NCBI RefSeq assembly: GCF_027887165.1
Contig: NC_077227.1
Coordinates: 74,404,305 to 74,468,304 of the forward strand
Length of the DNA stretch: 64,000 nucleotides
Direction: 5' to 3'
Origin: Monodelphis domestica
Taxonomy: Eukaryota; Chordata; Mammalia; Didelphimorphia; Didelphidae
Of this stretch, positions 1 through 13,700 are shown in pieces. The notes under the pieces are model-generated. The model had not been told where the DNA came from. It ran no database searches and saw only the letters and a list, made by a program, of their open reading frames with translations. Position numbers and translations under genes: made by a program. Within the stretch, counting starts at the first letter, position 1. Every line of letters begins with the position of its first letter.

Positions 1-1170
1 AGATACAATTGCAAAATATAAAATAAACAATTTTAATTACACAAAACTGAAAAGCTTCTGCACAAACAAAATCAGCACACCTAGGATAAGAAGGGAAATA
101 CCTGAAGGAGGGAAAAAAATCTCTGTATCATATTTCTTTAATATAGGTTTGGTATATAAGATATATAAGCAATTAACACACACACATGCACACATATATA
201 TACACAGCTATGTATATATAGATACACACATATACACAGCTATATATGTATATATATATATGTTATCCATATACATTTATTTGAACAAAATCCATTTCCC
301 AATAGATAAGTTGCCAAAAGATATGAACAAGGAATTGCAAAGCATTAGCAAACATATGAAAGTATGATCCAAATAATAATAATAAGAGAAATGCATGGCA
401 AAACAATACTGAAGTTTTGCAACAACAAAATTGATAATAGCCAATGTTAGAGGGGTTGTGGGAAGATAGATATACTCACACACTGGTGGAACTATGAAAC
501 AATACTACCATTTTGGAAATCAAATTGGAATTATGCAAGTAAAGTAGGTAACTAAAATGCCTATACCCTGAAATACAGACATTCCATTTCTAGATGTATA
601 TGCCAAGGAGACAATTGATAAGAATAAAATCCTCAATATACACCAAAATATTTATAACCCAACTTTTTCTGATAGTAAAGAATAGAAAACAAATTAGATG
701 TCCATTGATTGGGGAATGGCTAAACAAATTGTAGTACAAAGATGTAATGGAATATTATCATGCTATAAGAAACAGTAAGCATGAAGAATAAAGCAGCAGC
801 ATTAAAAAGATCTACATGAACTGATGGATAATGAAGCAAGCAAAACCATGAAAATAATATGCACAAGGTCTACAACAATGTAAATGGGAAGAACAACCCC
901 CCCCAAAAAAACAAAAATGAATGCTATGATATTATAAATAACAAGCATGGCTTGAAAGGTGAGAAATGAGAAGACAATTTCTTTCCCTTCCTATCCTATA
1001 GCAGAGATTGGAGATCCATATTGTACATTGCACATGTTTTTAGACTTCTTTGATATAGTGTTCAATTATGCTGATTTGTCCTCTTTGGGTTTTGTCTCTA
1101 AAAATACTATTTGTTATATGGAAAAACTCTTATGAAGTAGAAAAGATAGTGGGGGGGGACTATGATGATA
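1..1170 (+). mobile_element. L1 LINE, 3' part of ORF2 and 3' UTR
   Basis: The first 150 bases translate in broken + frames to an L1 ORF2 C-terminal stretch containing KLKSFC. Bases 300-830 continue with L1-type 3' sequence, including an MEYYHAIRNS-like peptide near 750 that matches the known MEYY motif close to the end of L1 ORF2. A CA/TA microsatellite interrupts the element at 177-262. Stops and frameshifts are frequent, so it is inactive. The 3' limit is approximate. Confidence 0.7.
177..262. repeat. CA/TA-rich microsatellite
   Basis: Imperfect runs of CACA, TATA and TACACA lie inside the L1 copy. The reading frame through this tract is an artefact of the repeat. Confidence 0.85.
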
Positions 1171-1718
1171 TAAAGATGCATCACTAAAAACTTATTTTTA
1201 AAATATTAAATGGAGACAAATGAAAAATTCTAAATATGGGTGCAAAAATCATCTGTAAAAAGTTTTGTTTTAAAATTTCATCCTGGAAAGGAGCTAACTC
1301 TAAATTCTCAAATGTTATATAAGTGCAGGATAGGTTCTAACAAGCTAAAAAAGAGTTGAGTACAAACTTGCTGAAATGACAGCCTGTTACCTATAAAAGA
1401 ACTAGCTTAGTTAACTATGAAAAGGCTCATTTCTAGAAAGAGACAAATACACTTGGGAAAATATACAAAATAAGTTCATAAAATATTCACAAAATAAAAA
1501 CCAGGCAATCTGAGGAAGGCACAATAACCTCCACAAACAGTTGCAGCTGAAGAAACTACCTACAAGGACTTCCATCTTTTCAGAGTATATCCTTCACAAG
1601 AGTGATGAACAAACATTTAGTTCCTGGTACTCTCATCTCCATCAATTACCTTGTATTTATTTTGTATATTTTTTATATATTTACATGTGAACACATTATT
1701 TCTCTCAAAAGAAGACAG

Positions 1719-1719
<1 letters not shown>

Positions 1720-1761
<42 letters not shown>

Positions 1762-1769
1762 TAGATAGA
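1720..1769. repeat. (AG)n microsatellite
   Basis: About 15 nearly uninterrupted AG units are followed by AGAT units. Confidence 0.95.
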
Positions 1770-2154
1770 GAATGAGTGAGCATTTATTAAGTGCTTATTA
1801 TGTATATACTAGTATTGGATTCAAATACAATAAAGCAAGTCCCTTATCCTAAAGGCATGTAAATTCCAATGGTAGAAGTCAGCACAAAAAGGAAACTAAA
1901 AATCAGGGATGGGAGGACTCCTATGTGGTCATGGCATGAAGATGGCTAGAAAGTGCAGGAGAGCCCAATCCTTCCCCACCCAAATCCTGGGTCACAGGCC
2001 CAGGTGAGGAGACTAAGGATCCAGTGGGGAAGAAATGGATCTGAAGATCAAAGTAGAAAATGCACAGTGTAGAAGCTCAGAGGCCTGGGCCCTGACAAGA
2101 TAAGACAAGCACCCACTTTCTGGAGTTGAGGACCCAGAGGAGGAAATCAATTGA

Positions 2155-2245
2155 TTCTCCTTGAGGCAGGGATTGCTTCACTTTAGTCTTTGTATTCCCA
2201 GCCCCTAAAACAGTGCCTGGCACACACTGGTCACTTAAATGTTTG
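2155..2245 (+). repeat. L2 LINE 3' tail fragment
   Basis: The sequence contains GCAGGGATTGCTT, TTTGTATTCCCAG and CAGTGCCTGGCACAC, the diagnostic L2 3' end pattern. Confidence 0.7.
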
Positions 2246-4177
2246 AGTGATTGAAAACATTTGGGGAAGGAGGTCATACTTGTTATCCTCAAATATCTGG
2301 GGATCACTATATGGAAAAAGAACACTATGTGTGTTTTGCTTGGCCCAAAGAGATTAGAAACAATGGGTTTAAGTTATAGAGAGATGAAATCCTACTCAAC
2401 ATAAAGAATGCTCCATTAATTAGTGCTGTCCAAAAGTAGAGTGGGGTTCCTCAGAACACGAGAATTCTCTGACACTAGGGATCTTCAGTATCTGGAGTTG
2501 TTATAGAGAGAATTCAAGCTTTAGCTATAGAGAGTCTGAATGATTTTTGAGGTCCTTTTAAATTTAATTTTAATTAATTTTAATTCTAAGATTCTGAATC
2601 TTACATGTGTTTTGATCAAAGGCATGGTCATATGTTAACTACATGATGACAAACTCAAATAAAGTCAGGTTTCCAATTTTTCTTTTAACATCATTAATCT
2701 GATCTAGTGAATGAATGAAAAAGTTTGTACAAGCATTGATCCTTATAAGTTCTAAAAGATACAAAAGCAAAAGACAGCTCTTGCCCTTAAAGAATTTACA
2801 TTCCCAAAAGAGAAGACTACACTTAAGGGATGAGGTATTCAAACAGGAGTACTTTTGCCTGAAAAGTTAGAGAGGTGGTGAAAGGAATAGTAGGGAAATA
2901 CACTTATACACTCCTTCCAGAAGCAATGTCCCAGTAAAATTTGATCTTAGTTTTATAACCAATGAGACAGCCAGCAAGGTAGCTAATTGGGGTCAGGGGG
3001 AGTCAGGGAGTAGGAAATAGGGTGCAGCACACCTGGGGCCTTCCTTAAATTGGGGACCAGATGAAGCAGGCAATAATCAAAGGAAAAGGTTGAAAAACTC
3101 AGGATGGACATTCTGGAAATCTCCAGGGCAAAGTCTCCAATTCCACTTTTAATATAGCCTTTTATTTTATAATGAATATTTTTTATTTTTTCCCTAGGAA
3201 TGAATTACTAGCACTGTAAAAAATCAGTAATAGATGCTGAATGTAATATCATTACATATTCTTAATTAAGGTACATAAATCATGTTTTAATCCTATTAAC
3301 ATGTTGTGAATACTTACAGAAATGTTATTTTCAAATGAAATATTCTATATGCTGTTTCAAAATTTCCCTCCTCCCTAATTACTCCTGCCTACAGTGATCA
3401 ATTCTTCAAAATCTAAATGACACTGATAATCTGCCAAACAACCTAGATCTAGATTATGTGATACAGATTATACACAGGAGTGGGCTAGAGTCAGTTTCTA
3501 CCAACTCTCAAAAGGCAATTGTTAAATTTTCAGTGAGCACGTTTGGACTTCAGAAATTGGCAAATGCTACAAATCTGGGCTTGATGTATTATTTTGTTAA
3601 TTGTTGACTTAAGAAACTGGAGAAAATGTTAATAATACAGATTAAATTTGTAAGTGGGTTTGTGTACCTGAGTTTTGTTGTTGAGAAAGCAAACTGTTAA
3701 ACATTTACCAGCACACTTTAGGGCAGCAGTTGGGCAAACCTTTTGGAGATCATGTGCCCAAACTGCACCTTCAAGCTGCCTGGGACTCCCCGCCTCCTTG
3801 TCAATTACCCCAGATAGCGGGAGGGAGGAAGTGCTCTCATTGGGTTGCTGGGCAAAGGGGCAGGGTAGGCCAAAAAAGGGGCTCACCCATGGTGGAGAGG
3901 AGGAATGGAGCAGCCCCCTTCTGCTGCTGGGATGCTACATCTTTACCACCAAGGCTTTAGGGCATAAAATATACTTATTTCATATTCAATTCATACTCAC
4001 AGCAGACACAGAGGAAATAAAATAGGTAAACAGAGAAGTAGATACAAAGTAAATGTGAAAGGGAGACGGCACTACCATTTAGCAGTATCATTAAAGGTTA
4101 CATCTGAGTTATGCTTTAAAAGAAGTGACGTTTTCCAAAACAGAGTTGAGGATCATAAGCATTTCAGGTATGGCAAA

Positions 4178-4206
4178 GGGAGTGGGGGGGGGGGGGGAGG
4201 GAGGGC
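4178..4206 (+). repeat. Poly-G tract
   Basis: A run of more than ten G residues is followed by short GGG groups. It is a candidate G-quadruplex and is prone to length variation and sequencing error. Confidence 0.8.
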
Positions 4207-4868
4207 AGGGATCCCCAACCATCAATGACTGAAATAGGAGATAGAAAATTGCATGTCTCCCCAACAAATGTCAACTCCTTAAATTTAGAGATTATAACAT
4301 TTACCATCCTAGACAAGGTTAAGTGGCTCAGAACAGGTACTTCATAAATACTTTATGAATTCAGGCACTTAACAAAGCATTATTAAATACTATATGCCCA
4401 GCTCTATGCTAAACTCTGAGAATGCAAAGAAAGGTGGTAAAAGAACTGTCCCCGACCTCAATAATCTTATACTTTAAGAAATCCAAAAATCAGTTGACGA
4501 TGTAAGACTAGAATTTAAGAGAGAGATTGGATCTGTGTATCATCTGAATAGAGTTGATACTTGAACTCACGGGAGTTCCAAAGATTACCAAGAAGATAAT
4601 ATAAAGAGAAAAGAGAAGAGGACTTGGAACAGAGCTTTCAGAGATACCCTAGAGTTAGTGAGTAAAGATCTACCAAAGGAGACTGAGAAGGAGTGGTTAG
4701 ACCAAAACAACCAGAAGAGAACAGGAATGTCTAGAGAGATGAGAATATCCAGGACAAAAGGATGATCAGCATTGTCAAAGGCTAAAGAAGCTATGAAGGA
4801 TGAGACTAAGAAAAGGTCATTGGACATAGCAGCTTCATTTGAAATATGCAATCAGAATCAAATAAGAA

Positions 4869-5066
4869 GGGGCAGGTAGGTGATTCAGTGGCCAGAAAGC
4901 CAAGCCTGGAGATGAGAGGTCCTAGATGAAAATCTAACCTCAGACACTCCCTCCCTGTGTAATCCTGGGCAAATCACTTGACCCCAATTGCCTCACCCTT
5001 ACCACACTTCTGCCTTGGAATTAACAACTTAGTATCCATTTTAAAACAGAAGGTAAGAGTTTAGAT
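4869..5066 (+). mobile_element. tRNA-derived SINE (opossum SINE1 type)
   Basis: It has a head resembling GGCAGCTAGGTGGCTCAGTG, a middle with CTGGGCAAATCACTTGACCCC, and a 3' end AGAAGGTAAGAGTTTA. This is the usual order of this SINE family. Confidence 0.8.
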
Positions 5067-5180
5067 AAAAATGAGAGTAGTTTAAGTGGAGTCATCGAAT
5101 CTAGACAACTTTCTCAAGATAAGCACAAAAAGAAAAGATATGATGTTAACTAGCAAGTATGGCAGGATCAAGTGAGGGTT

Positions 5181-5385
5181 GTTTTTTTTAAACCCTTACC
5201 TTCCATCTTGGAGTCAATACAGTGTATTGGCTCCAAGGCAGAAGAGTGATAAGGGCTAGGCTATGGGGGTTACGTGACTTGCCCAGAGTCACACAGCTGG
5301 GAAGTGTCTGAGCCCAGATTTGAACCTAGGACCTCCCATCTCTAGGCCTGACTCTCAATCCACTGAGCCACCCAGCTGCCCCCCA
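5181..5385 (-). mobile_element. tRNA-derived SINE (opossum SINE1 type)
   Basis: A reverse-orientation copy: poly-T, then AACCCTTACCTTCCATCTTGG, a central GTGACTTGCCCAGAGTCACA, and the reversed head ending GCCACCCAGCTGCC. Confidence 0.85.
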
Positions 5386-6124
5386 ACTGAGTTTTTCTAA
5401 GGATGGGTGAGACATGGGTATGTTTGTAGGCAGCACATAAGCAGGCAGTAGCAAGAGAGAAATTGTACTTGTACATGTAGAGGGATTTGCCTTGGCAAGA
5501 AGGGCTATCTCTTCATGAGAAAGGGAGGTAAAGGAGGAGATAGAGAAGTCTTCTGAATGATATGAGATGAAGAGGAGAGAAAAAGAGGAAGCTCCTGGAA
5601 TAAGGCTTCAGTTTTTTCATTTATATATGCAGTAAGGCTCAAAGGATTAGGGGGAGGGAATGTTGTAGGAAGCCTGAGGAAGGATGAAAAGTTTTGGTAT
5701 GCCTACTGTAGCAAATGGAATAGTGAATTAATTAGGGAAGTGAAAAACCATTGCCTTGCTGCAGTAAAATTCCAGTTGAGACTACATAATATAAATTTAT
5801 AATAGATCTGGTTAACACAGTTTTGTGGTTTTCTGCAGCTTACTATAACAGAATTTGAATAGGACCAAAGGTGGTGGATAATGGAAGTAAATCAAGGATC
5901 AGCTTCAGGCAGTAAGGCATAATCATCTATAGGTAAAGGAGATGGGAATTGAACATAGAGGACAGTATAGAATGGAATTCTTTCAGCAATAGGAGGGAAG
6001 AGAGGAGACTATTCAGAGTATTCAGAATAAGGATGATGGCCTGGGGAAAACTGAAGAAGGTAGTGTTGAAAATGGTAGAGCAGGATTAGCAATTATAAGG
6101 TAGAAGGTTAAATGGAATGGTAAA

Positions 6125-6345
6125 AGATTATGATCACATAAAGCAATTAACCTTTTCTATGTCATGGACCTAGGCAGTCTGAAGCCTATATATACCCCTT
6201 TTCAAAATATTATTTTCAAATGGACAAAACACATGAAATTACAAAGGAACAAATTATATCAAGCTATACTTATCAAAAAATTATTTTAGTTAATATACAA
6301 CAGGTTAAGAACTTTTGAGATAAAGGAATTTGGGGGTTCATGAAT
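6125..6345. repeat. Old DNA-transposon-like relic, class uncertain
   Basis: The ends carry a GTTAAGAAC-type sequence, and the inside resembles the repeats at 14395-14625 and 33890-34100, with TCATGGACC and TTCACTAA-like blocks. A hAT-type MITE is possible. This rests on resemblance between copies only. Confidence 0.3.
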
Positions 6346-6561
6346 AGAAGTGGAACACATTTTGATAGCAAAATTAAGAGTAGGACCATCTGCCTATAGG
6401 TGTCTAGAGGTAAGATGGAGTAGAGGAATAGGTCATGAAAACTGAGTAGGTTAAGAACTAGGAAGTTAGGGTTTATGAAGTAGTATTGATATACATGTTG
6501 AATAATTGAAACTATAAATCATTTTTATATGCTGTAAAATAATTTTCTTTTTATAACCCAG

Positions 6562-6684
6562 GATAGTAAAGAATCTGGACTTCACTGTTTATAAGTTTGA
6601 AAACTATGGGAAAGAGTTCATTAAGAAACAAAGGACCAGTCCAGATGCTTATATTCAGGTGGCACTCCAGTTAGCCTTTTATAG
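6562..6684 (+). CDS. CHAT: CHAT exon (fifth from the end)
   Basis: The acceptor TTATAACCCAG precedes a split Arg codon, and the donor is GTGAGT. The exon encodes [15 protein letters not shown] through ALQLAFY and begins the next split Arg codon. Confidence 0.95.
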
Positions 6685-7736
6685 GTGAGTAAAACAGAAT
6701 CACAAAATAGATCTTTTAAAAGTCAGAATTGTATCCTTTTGGTCCTAAAGAAAAGCACCTAATTTCTTTTTGCTGCATACAATAAACTGATATCCCTGGT
6801 AGGATATATTATTCCTGGACCTAGAATGGGGCTCATAAACCCTCTAAGAAAGGAAATGCAATGTCCCTGGTTCTCGTGACACTAATAAAAAACTTGAAGT
6901 AAAAGAAAAGTACTCAACCAACCAGGATCTATATTATTCAGGTTTCCTGTTAAAGATTTAGTTGTACTTTAAATCACTAAGAAATTAATTATGTTCAGTT
7001 TCTTAAATGAGACACCTTTAGGATGACAGACATCAAACAAAGGCTTGCCATAGTTATGACTATATCCACACTAAACTCATATGAATATATATGTATATGT
7101 ATATACAGAGAGAGAGAGGGAGGCAGAGACAGAAAAGTGACTCAAATGAGGTATGATGAGGGTAAAGTTTAGAAGGATTATCCTCTCCCCATTTCTGGAA
7201 GTAATGTTCATTCTTAATGCTACCCAAGATCACATTATTTTTGGTTGCTATATCACACTACTGAGTCATATTGAGCTTGTAGACCACTAAACTTCTAGAA
7301 TATTTTAATTTATTATTTATTTAATGCTATCCATTACAGAAAAGTGATAGATTTAGGGTATAGAATGAGAAATATATAAACATGGATTCATATAGTTATG
7401 TGTGTATGTAAAGCTATTAGGGTAATTTGCTTGACTATGCATATTTATTACAAGAAAATTGAGACTTTATTCTAAATTCAAAAAAGAAATTTTGTGTATT
7501 TATAGTATTAAAAGGTAAAATATATTGATAATATATAATACTATCTTTTATATATTACAAAATATATATTTCATGCATTTCCAAGTTTCTAAACTTTTTC
7601 TGTGTCATCTGCTGGCCTTCATGTGTTATCTGAAGCTTCTGCTAAACTTCCCCCAAATTCCCATTTAATTTCTTATTCCCACCTACAATATAGTGAAACC
7701 TCTATGGGGAAGTTACAATGGGGAACAGATACCTCT

Positions 7737-7780
<44 letters not shown>

Positions 7781-10700
7781 GCCACCTCTACATTCTTCTT
7801 CCCCTTTAAGCTAACATCACCTTCTCTTTTCTCCTCTTCATATCCAGATTTCTTGAAAAAGTTGTCTATACACGATGCCTACACCTCTCTCTCATCAACC
7901 CTTTTATTTGGGTTCTATCTCATTACTATATTAAAACTGCCATTTTGCAAGTCAAAAATAAGATTCTAATTGCCAAATCCGGTGGAATTATTTTTTAGTC
8001 CTGACGTCTGGGCAGCATTTGACATTGCTGATTGCCCCTTCTTAAAGAATACTTTTTCTTCCCTTGGCTTTGGAGATACCACACTTTTCAAGTTCTTCCC
8101 TTACCTCTCTAACTGCTCTTCCTCAGTCTTCATTTGCTACCTGCTTATCCTCTTTCTGATTCCTTACAGTGGGTGCTCCTGAAGGTTCTGTCCTTAGTTC
8201 TCTTCTACTTCCACATTCCATTCGTTAGCATACCTTCCGGATTATGTCAATGCCTGGGACATAGTAGATACTTAATACATTTTTATTGATTGTTGCTTGA
8301 GCAATAAGAAAAATGTCACCTTGTTGGGTCTACAAGGCCCACTAACACTTTCACTGGGCCCTGGCCTATACTACATACTTTATGAGTATAGAAACAAATT
8401 TTGTTTTATTTTATTTTATTGAATCCTTGAGAACAACGGTCACTCTAGCAGAGATCAATAGAGATTCATCCCACCCTGATATATGTTCAAAATCCAGCTG
8501 CCCTCTGGAAAAGAACTCTAGGTTTTCTTTTCCCCCTTAGCCCAAGGCCTCTTTCTGCCTAAAACAAACAATACAGTAATGCTGGGGTAGTTTTGAATAA
8601 AACAGATTTCCAGTATGGGCAAATGATTAATTACACAATTATTTCACTCTCTATTACTAATCACTCTTCAGATCTTTCAGCAATTCTAGATTTTGCAATT
8701 GGTATTTTTTAGACATCAACTAATGTTTTTTTTCTCTTTTACCAGCAATGCATACCAAATATATGTTACTATATTCAACCCTTTGTATAGAAGAGCTTTA
8801 ACATTCATCTTTAGGGGATCTCTTATAGAATTCTGCTAGCATTAAAATGAAATACTATGCCAAATAAAATTAGGACTATAAAAATAAAGCCTACTGAGGC
8901 TATTTTTCTTTCAGCATTTATGATTCCTCCCAAATAAATTATTTGCTATTCATACTTCATTCTGTGCAGATACCACCAGAGACTTGTCCCCACATATGAA
9001 AGTGCTTCTATTCGCCGATTTGAAGAGGGACGAGTTGACAACATTAGGTCGGCAACTCCTGAAGCTCTGGCTTTTGTGAAAGCGATGATTGATGAAAAAT
9101 CATCTGTACTGGTAGGTGTAGCTTTTTTAGTTGGATTTCAGAAATAATCCATGCTGGTTGAGCTCCAGGGAGAAACTGGATGGCAATTGTATGCATCTCA
9201 GACATTTGGTTCCTTTCTGATCAACCTGTCTATGCTGTCCTTCACTGGATAACACTTTATACCTACTTATATTTTACAATTCTGATCTGTTGGCAGGACT
9301 CAGAGAAGATGCTTCTTTTAAAAGAGGCCATCAGGGCTCAAACAGAATACACTGTTTTGGTGAGTGATATCTCTGCTTTTTAATCTCTAGGGTCTGAATC
9401 AGTGATTATTAGGACATCAACAGGGCCTGGTGCTAATGGCACTTTTATGTTTCATTGTATCAGATTAGATATAGAGCTAGATGCACAGAGAGTTAAACAT
9501 ACAAACCAAACATTTATAATTAATGATAATTTAGACAAGGCCTGGATAGAAGTAACTTCTGTGTTAGGTATAAAAAAAATGTGATTTGAAGCAAATTAAG
9601 AGAATAAACAATATTTAACAGAAAATGTTTCCCTGCTTCAGAAAGCATACTATTCTGTAGTACTTTAAAAGAATTCACTTTATATACAAAATACAATAAT
9701 TGAAGCCTACCCTTTAAGTTATTTTTTTTGTTAGTATCTAACTTTTAGCTGAGTGCCAAAAATCATTCTTATCTCTTTTCTAAAGTAGGATTCCTTCTGG
9801 GAGGCATATTGTTTATCTAATTCAAGACTATATTCATGTGAGAAAGTAAAAGAGCTTAATTTCAATTTTTAAAGTTTTAAAATCATACTTTTTCAATAAT
9901 TCAGATGCAATGTCCTCTCTTCCCAATTCAACCAAATTAGTAAAATTTTACAATTTTTAAAAAGATCAAAATATATTTTCCTTTACTCTGCCATTAATGA
10001 ATCTAATCAATTAATTATCAAGTAGCATTTTTTATAGCATCTGCTGTGTTCCAGGGACTGCTCTAGGTGCTGGTAATACAAAGAATAAAATAATCCCTAT
10101 TGACAAGGGGAAGATAATGGGGAGATAAACAAAGATATATAAGCACTATCCAACTGCCTAATATATATATATATGCATAGAATAAATATAAAGTTAACAA
10201 GAATAAATCTGTACAAATTAATTAGTATAAGGTAGTTTGGGAGGCAGGACACCTGCAGTTGGGAGACCAGAAAAGGCTTTAAATATCAAGATAGAACCTC
10301 TTATTTAAAATTAGGAAAAAATCTTGACTAGAGTAATATAAACAGAAACAGTGTTCCTAATACTTAATAGCAGCTTAATGAACAGTTAGGTGACACAGTG
10401 AATAGAGTACCAGGCCTAACGTCAAGACTCATCTTCCTGAGTTTAAATCTAGCCTCACACACTTACTAGTTGTGTGATCCTGGGCAACTCTCTTAACCAT
10501 GTTTGTCTCAGTTCCTCTGTAAAATGAGCTGGAGGAGGAAATAACAAACCACTCTAGTATCTTTTCAACAAACAAACAAACAAAAAAAAACAAATGAGGT
10601 CACAAAATTGAAGAAGACTGAAACTAATGAACAAGCACTAAGACTTTTGATAAATTTACTAACTGTTCTTCCTGCTATTCTATGAAAGTTATGTGTATAT

Positions 10701-13700
10701 TTGAAAAATAGTAGTAGTTCCATGCAATTCCATTTTTCAGCATATAATTAAGCATTTGTTGGAATTGAGAGCCTCTAATTCAGTTCTATTTCATTCGCTC
10801 AAAGTAGAACAGAATTGTTGTCAAAACCTCAATAAGCAAGCCTGTTACCTCATAAAACTAAGAGCAGTTTCTTTTGACTTCAGATTTCTCCTTTATTAGC
10901 ATTTAACAGTGAAACTGACGTCATATAAATGTAGAACTCATGAGATGTAATTTAGCACAATAATACCTTGAATGCCCTCTCAAAGATTACTATTAGCCTG
11001 CCATTTTCCTTAAGATGTGGTTGATATATTTGGTTAGGAGGTTTATAAATCTTATATGATAAAAAATAACTTTTAAAAATCATTAAATTATTTTCTCCTC
11101 TTGAAAAAGTCAAGCTAACCATTTCTTAAGAATCTCATTCTAGCTTTAACCACATGGACATCTTAGTGTAAGAAATAGTTGCCAACAATTCACAAAGCAA
11201 ACTAAATTGCCAGATATTCAAACACTATATTTCTCACCCTTTAGATCTCTATTGGACAATGGAGGCAATAGCCTGGTGATGAGGCTGCACATATAAAAAC
11301 AACGTTGTCTTATATCATGGACTTTTCTTTGTGTAGTACAATTTCATTACTGCTAGAAGCAGACCCTAACTCCACTTGGGCCAATAGCATACCAGCCTTT
11401 AATAGACTGATCAAGTTTTTCTCCTTGCATATAGCCTGCTCTTACATTGTGTAAGAATCCCAATAATCCATCACTGAAGTCTTTAGAAGTTCACTTTCCA
11501 ATCCTTTAAATATAATTGCAGTTTCTAAGTATTTCTAGAAATATTTTCTAGAATAGAATAGAATAGAATAGAATAGAATAGAAATAATTTCTAGAAATTT
11601 CTAGAAATAAAGTGGGGACATGGCCACAAACCTTTCAAGTATCTGCTGGCTTTGTTACCATTAAGCCAACCATAGTTAATTAGACTGACTTAAAATTATT
11701 AGCATCAAAATCATGCTGTAGTATTGCTATCCTTAGTCATTAAAAATAAACATACCCTAAGTATCATGAAAGAGAATGGGCTGGTCCAAGGAGTAAAAAC
11801 AATTTTGGATTGTAATTCATGTAATTCACGAGTTTCACTGAATGGGGTGGAATGAAATGGAATAGGGAAAAAATAGGACAGACTAAAGAAAATGGAGCAC
11901 AACAGAGTAAAATAGAATGAAGCAAAATATATCATAATAGAATTGAAGAGTCTTCTATATCACAGACTTTCTGTTCTTCATCCCATTCTTCCCAGGCCAT
12001 CACTGGTATGGCAATTGACAATCATTTACTCGGTCTGAGGGAAATGGCCCGAGGACTTCTCAAAGAGCTGCCAGAGATGTTCACAGATGAAACATACTTG
12101 ACAAGCAATCGATTTGTCCTCTCGACCAGTCAGGTAGGAGGTTTGGAATCACCTATTCACCCAAGAAATAAATTGTGTTAGTGTGGTTACCTTTCTTATG
12201 AAATGCTATCTATGAAAGACCTAAACTTTGAGCTATTCTTTCAGTTTTATTGCTCATCCTGATTTCAAGTAAACCTAAAGTGAAATTAGGAATAGTGACA
12301 TCAATTCAACAACAACCCACTGAAAATAATATTATGCCAGAAATCAGTAGATCTAAATTCCAATCCAGACTCTATTACTAATGCTAAGCCTTCCTATAAG
12401 TCACTTAATTCCTTTGTATATCAGTCTCACTCTCTATAGAATAGACCTAGTTATACTACCCTACTAAGTCTCCTATTGGGATATTATTGGACTAACTGAA
12501 ACTTGAGCTCCTCCATTATAAATAATAGAATCTCATAGTTAAAGGGGGCTTCCAAAGATCATTTGGTCAATACACTTGTCTTCAAGAAATTTTATATCTA
12601 ACTGAACCCAGAAATATGAGCCTTTAGTTTGCTCTCTATACTCTGATTTCCTATAAAGTCAATGTATTAAACATAATAATGACTTATAATAATAGTATAT
12701 CATGTTCATATTTCTAACAATTTTTATGAGCCATAAAGTAGACAAAAACAAAAAAGAGAGTGAAAAAAAAGAGAAGATAAAATTTTGATCTAGTATTTCC
12801 CAAACTTAGCTTGCTGTGATGCTATTTAAGGATTATCACAACTAAAAAAGCAATGTTTTCCTAGGGAATCAGCTACAGTGAGAGAGAGAATACTCACAGT
12901 AATCAATTTATTGAAACTCTTCCTCATCTACATAAGGCTGGGCATATGCAATAAAAGGGACTGATAATATTGTGTTAGAACATAAAAACCTACTAAGTAA
13001 TTTGATCTTGTCATAATGTCTGTGGGCTTGCAGACATGAGTAAATGCAGCAAGAATACCACGATATAAATTCTCTGGGAAACCATCCATGGGCAAAAAGT
13101 GCAATTGAATGGCTTTATGGCCTTGGGCTGTTGCACAGCACATTTATCTGACAATTCTATGACTCTATTAGCAAGACTAATGGTTTGTTCTACTCCATTT
13201 AAAAGCCAAGTGTCACTTCTGAAGGCCCAAGTACACAACTCCTGAAATTTATAGATTTAAAACAAACCCCAAACTCTATCACAACAGAAATACTTGATTC
13301 TGGTGCCAGCTAATAAATTTAATTTGGGAATAGCTTTTAAATAATAATAAAATGTTATGTTTTTTAATATCTTAAGAAACACATGTCTTTACTTGATTAT
13401 TTCTAGATTATAAAATATCATCATCAGTTTCCAAATAGATCTCTCAGCATATTAGGGTAACTAAACCTCCAATGCATGAGAATCTTCATAATTTTTAAAG
13501 CTGTGTTCAGATTCAAGCCTGAATTTTAGGGGAAAAAATCCAGGCAGTGCTATAATGATTATTATAAATATACACAAATATATATATATATACATATATA
13601 TATATGATAAACAACCAACAACCTTATATGATCATATTTTTAATTGGCAAGGGTCAGGTTGGTTTCAGTTTTGATTGTTGTTTTTGTTTTGAGGGGGGAG

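Larger units (their letters stand above)
1171..4430. other. CHAT intron, no gene seen
   Basis: I see no exon here. The stretch holds an AG microsatellite, an L2 tail, and a GC-richer block (about 3720-3960) with overlapping short frames on both strands. It also has a poly-G run and a relic near 2425-2480 resembling the old repeat at 20915-21095. The rest is unassigned AT-rich sequence. Confidence 0.5.
4430..6120 (-). mobile_element. Decayed L3/CR1-type LINE, interrupted by two SINEs
   Basis: On the - strand, 4585-4851 translates to a piece of CR1/L3 reverse transcriptase with AFDNADHPF (the AFDTVDH-type motif) followed by SFSVSF. The text before, between and after the SINEs at 4869-5066 and 5181-5385 reads as one continuous L3-like sequence on the - strand. 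It is old and many frames are broken. The outer limits are approximate. Confidence 0.65.

Noticed and set aside
3629..4025. Overlapping frames of 76-116 residues on both strands
   Set aside because: No splice context, no known family and frames on both strands. A GC-richer intron block explains them.
7718..7969. Frame starting with a CV-repeat peptide
   Set aside because: It runs through the TG microsatellite and an L3 relic.
9402..9584. 60-residue frame just after a CHAT exon
   Set aside because: It starts within the intron after a consensus donor and has no similarity to CHAT or other known families.
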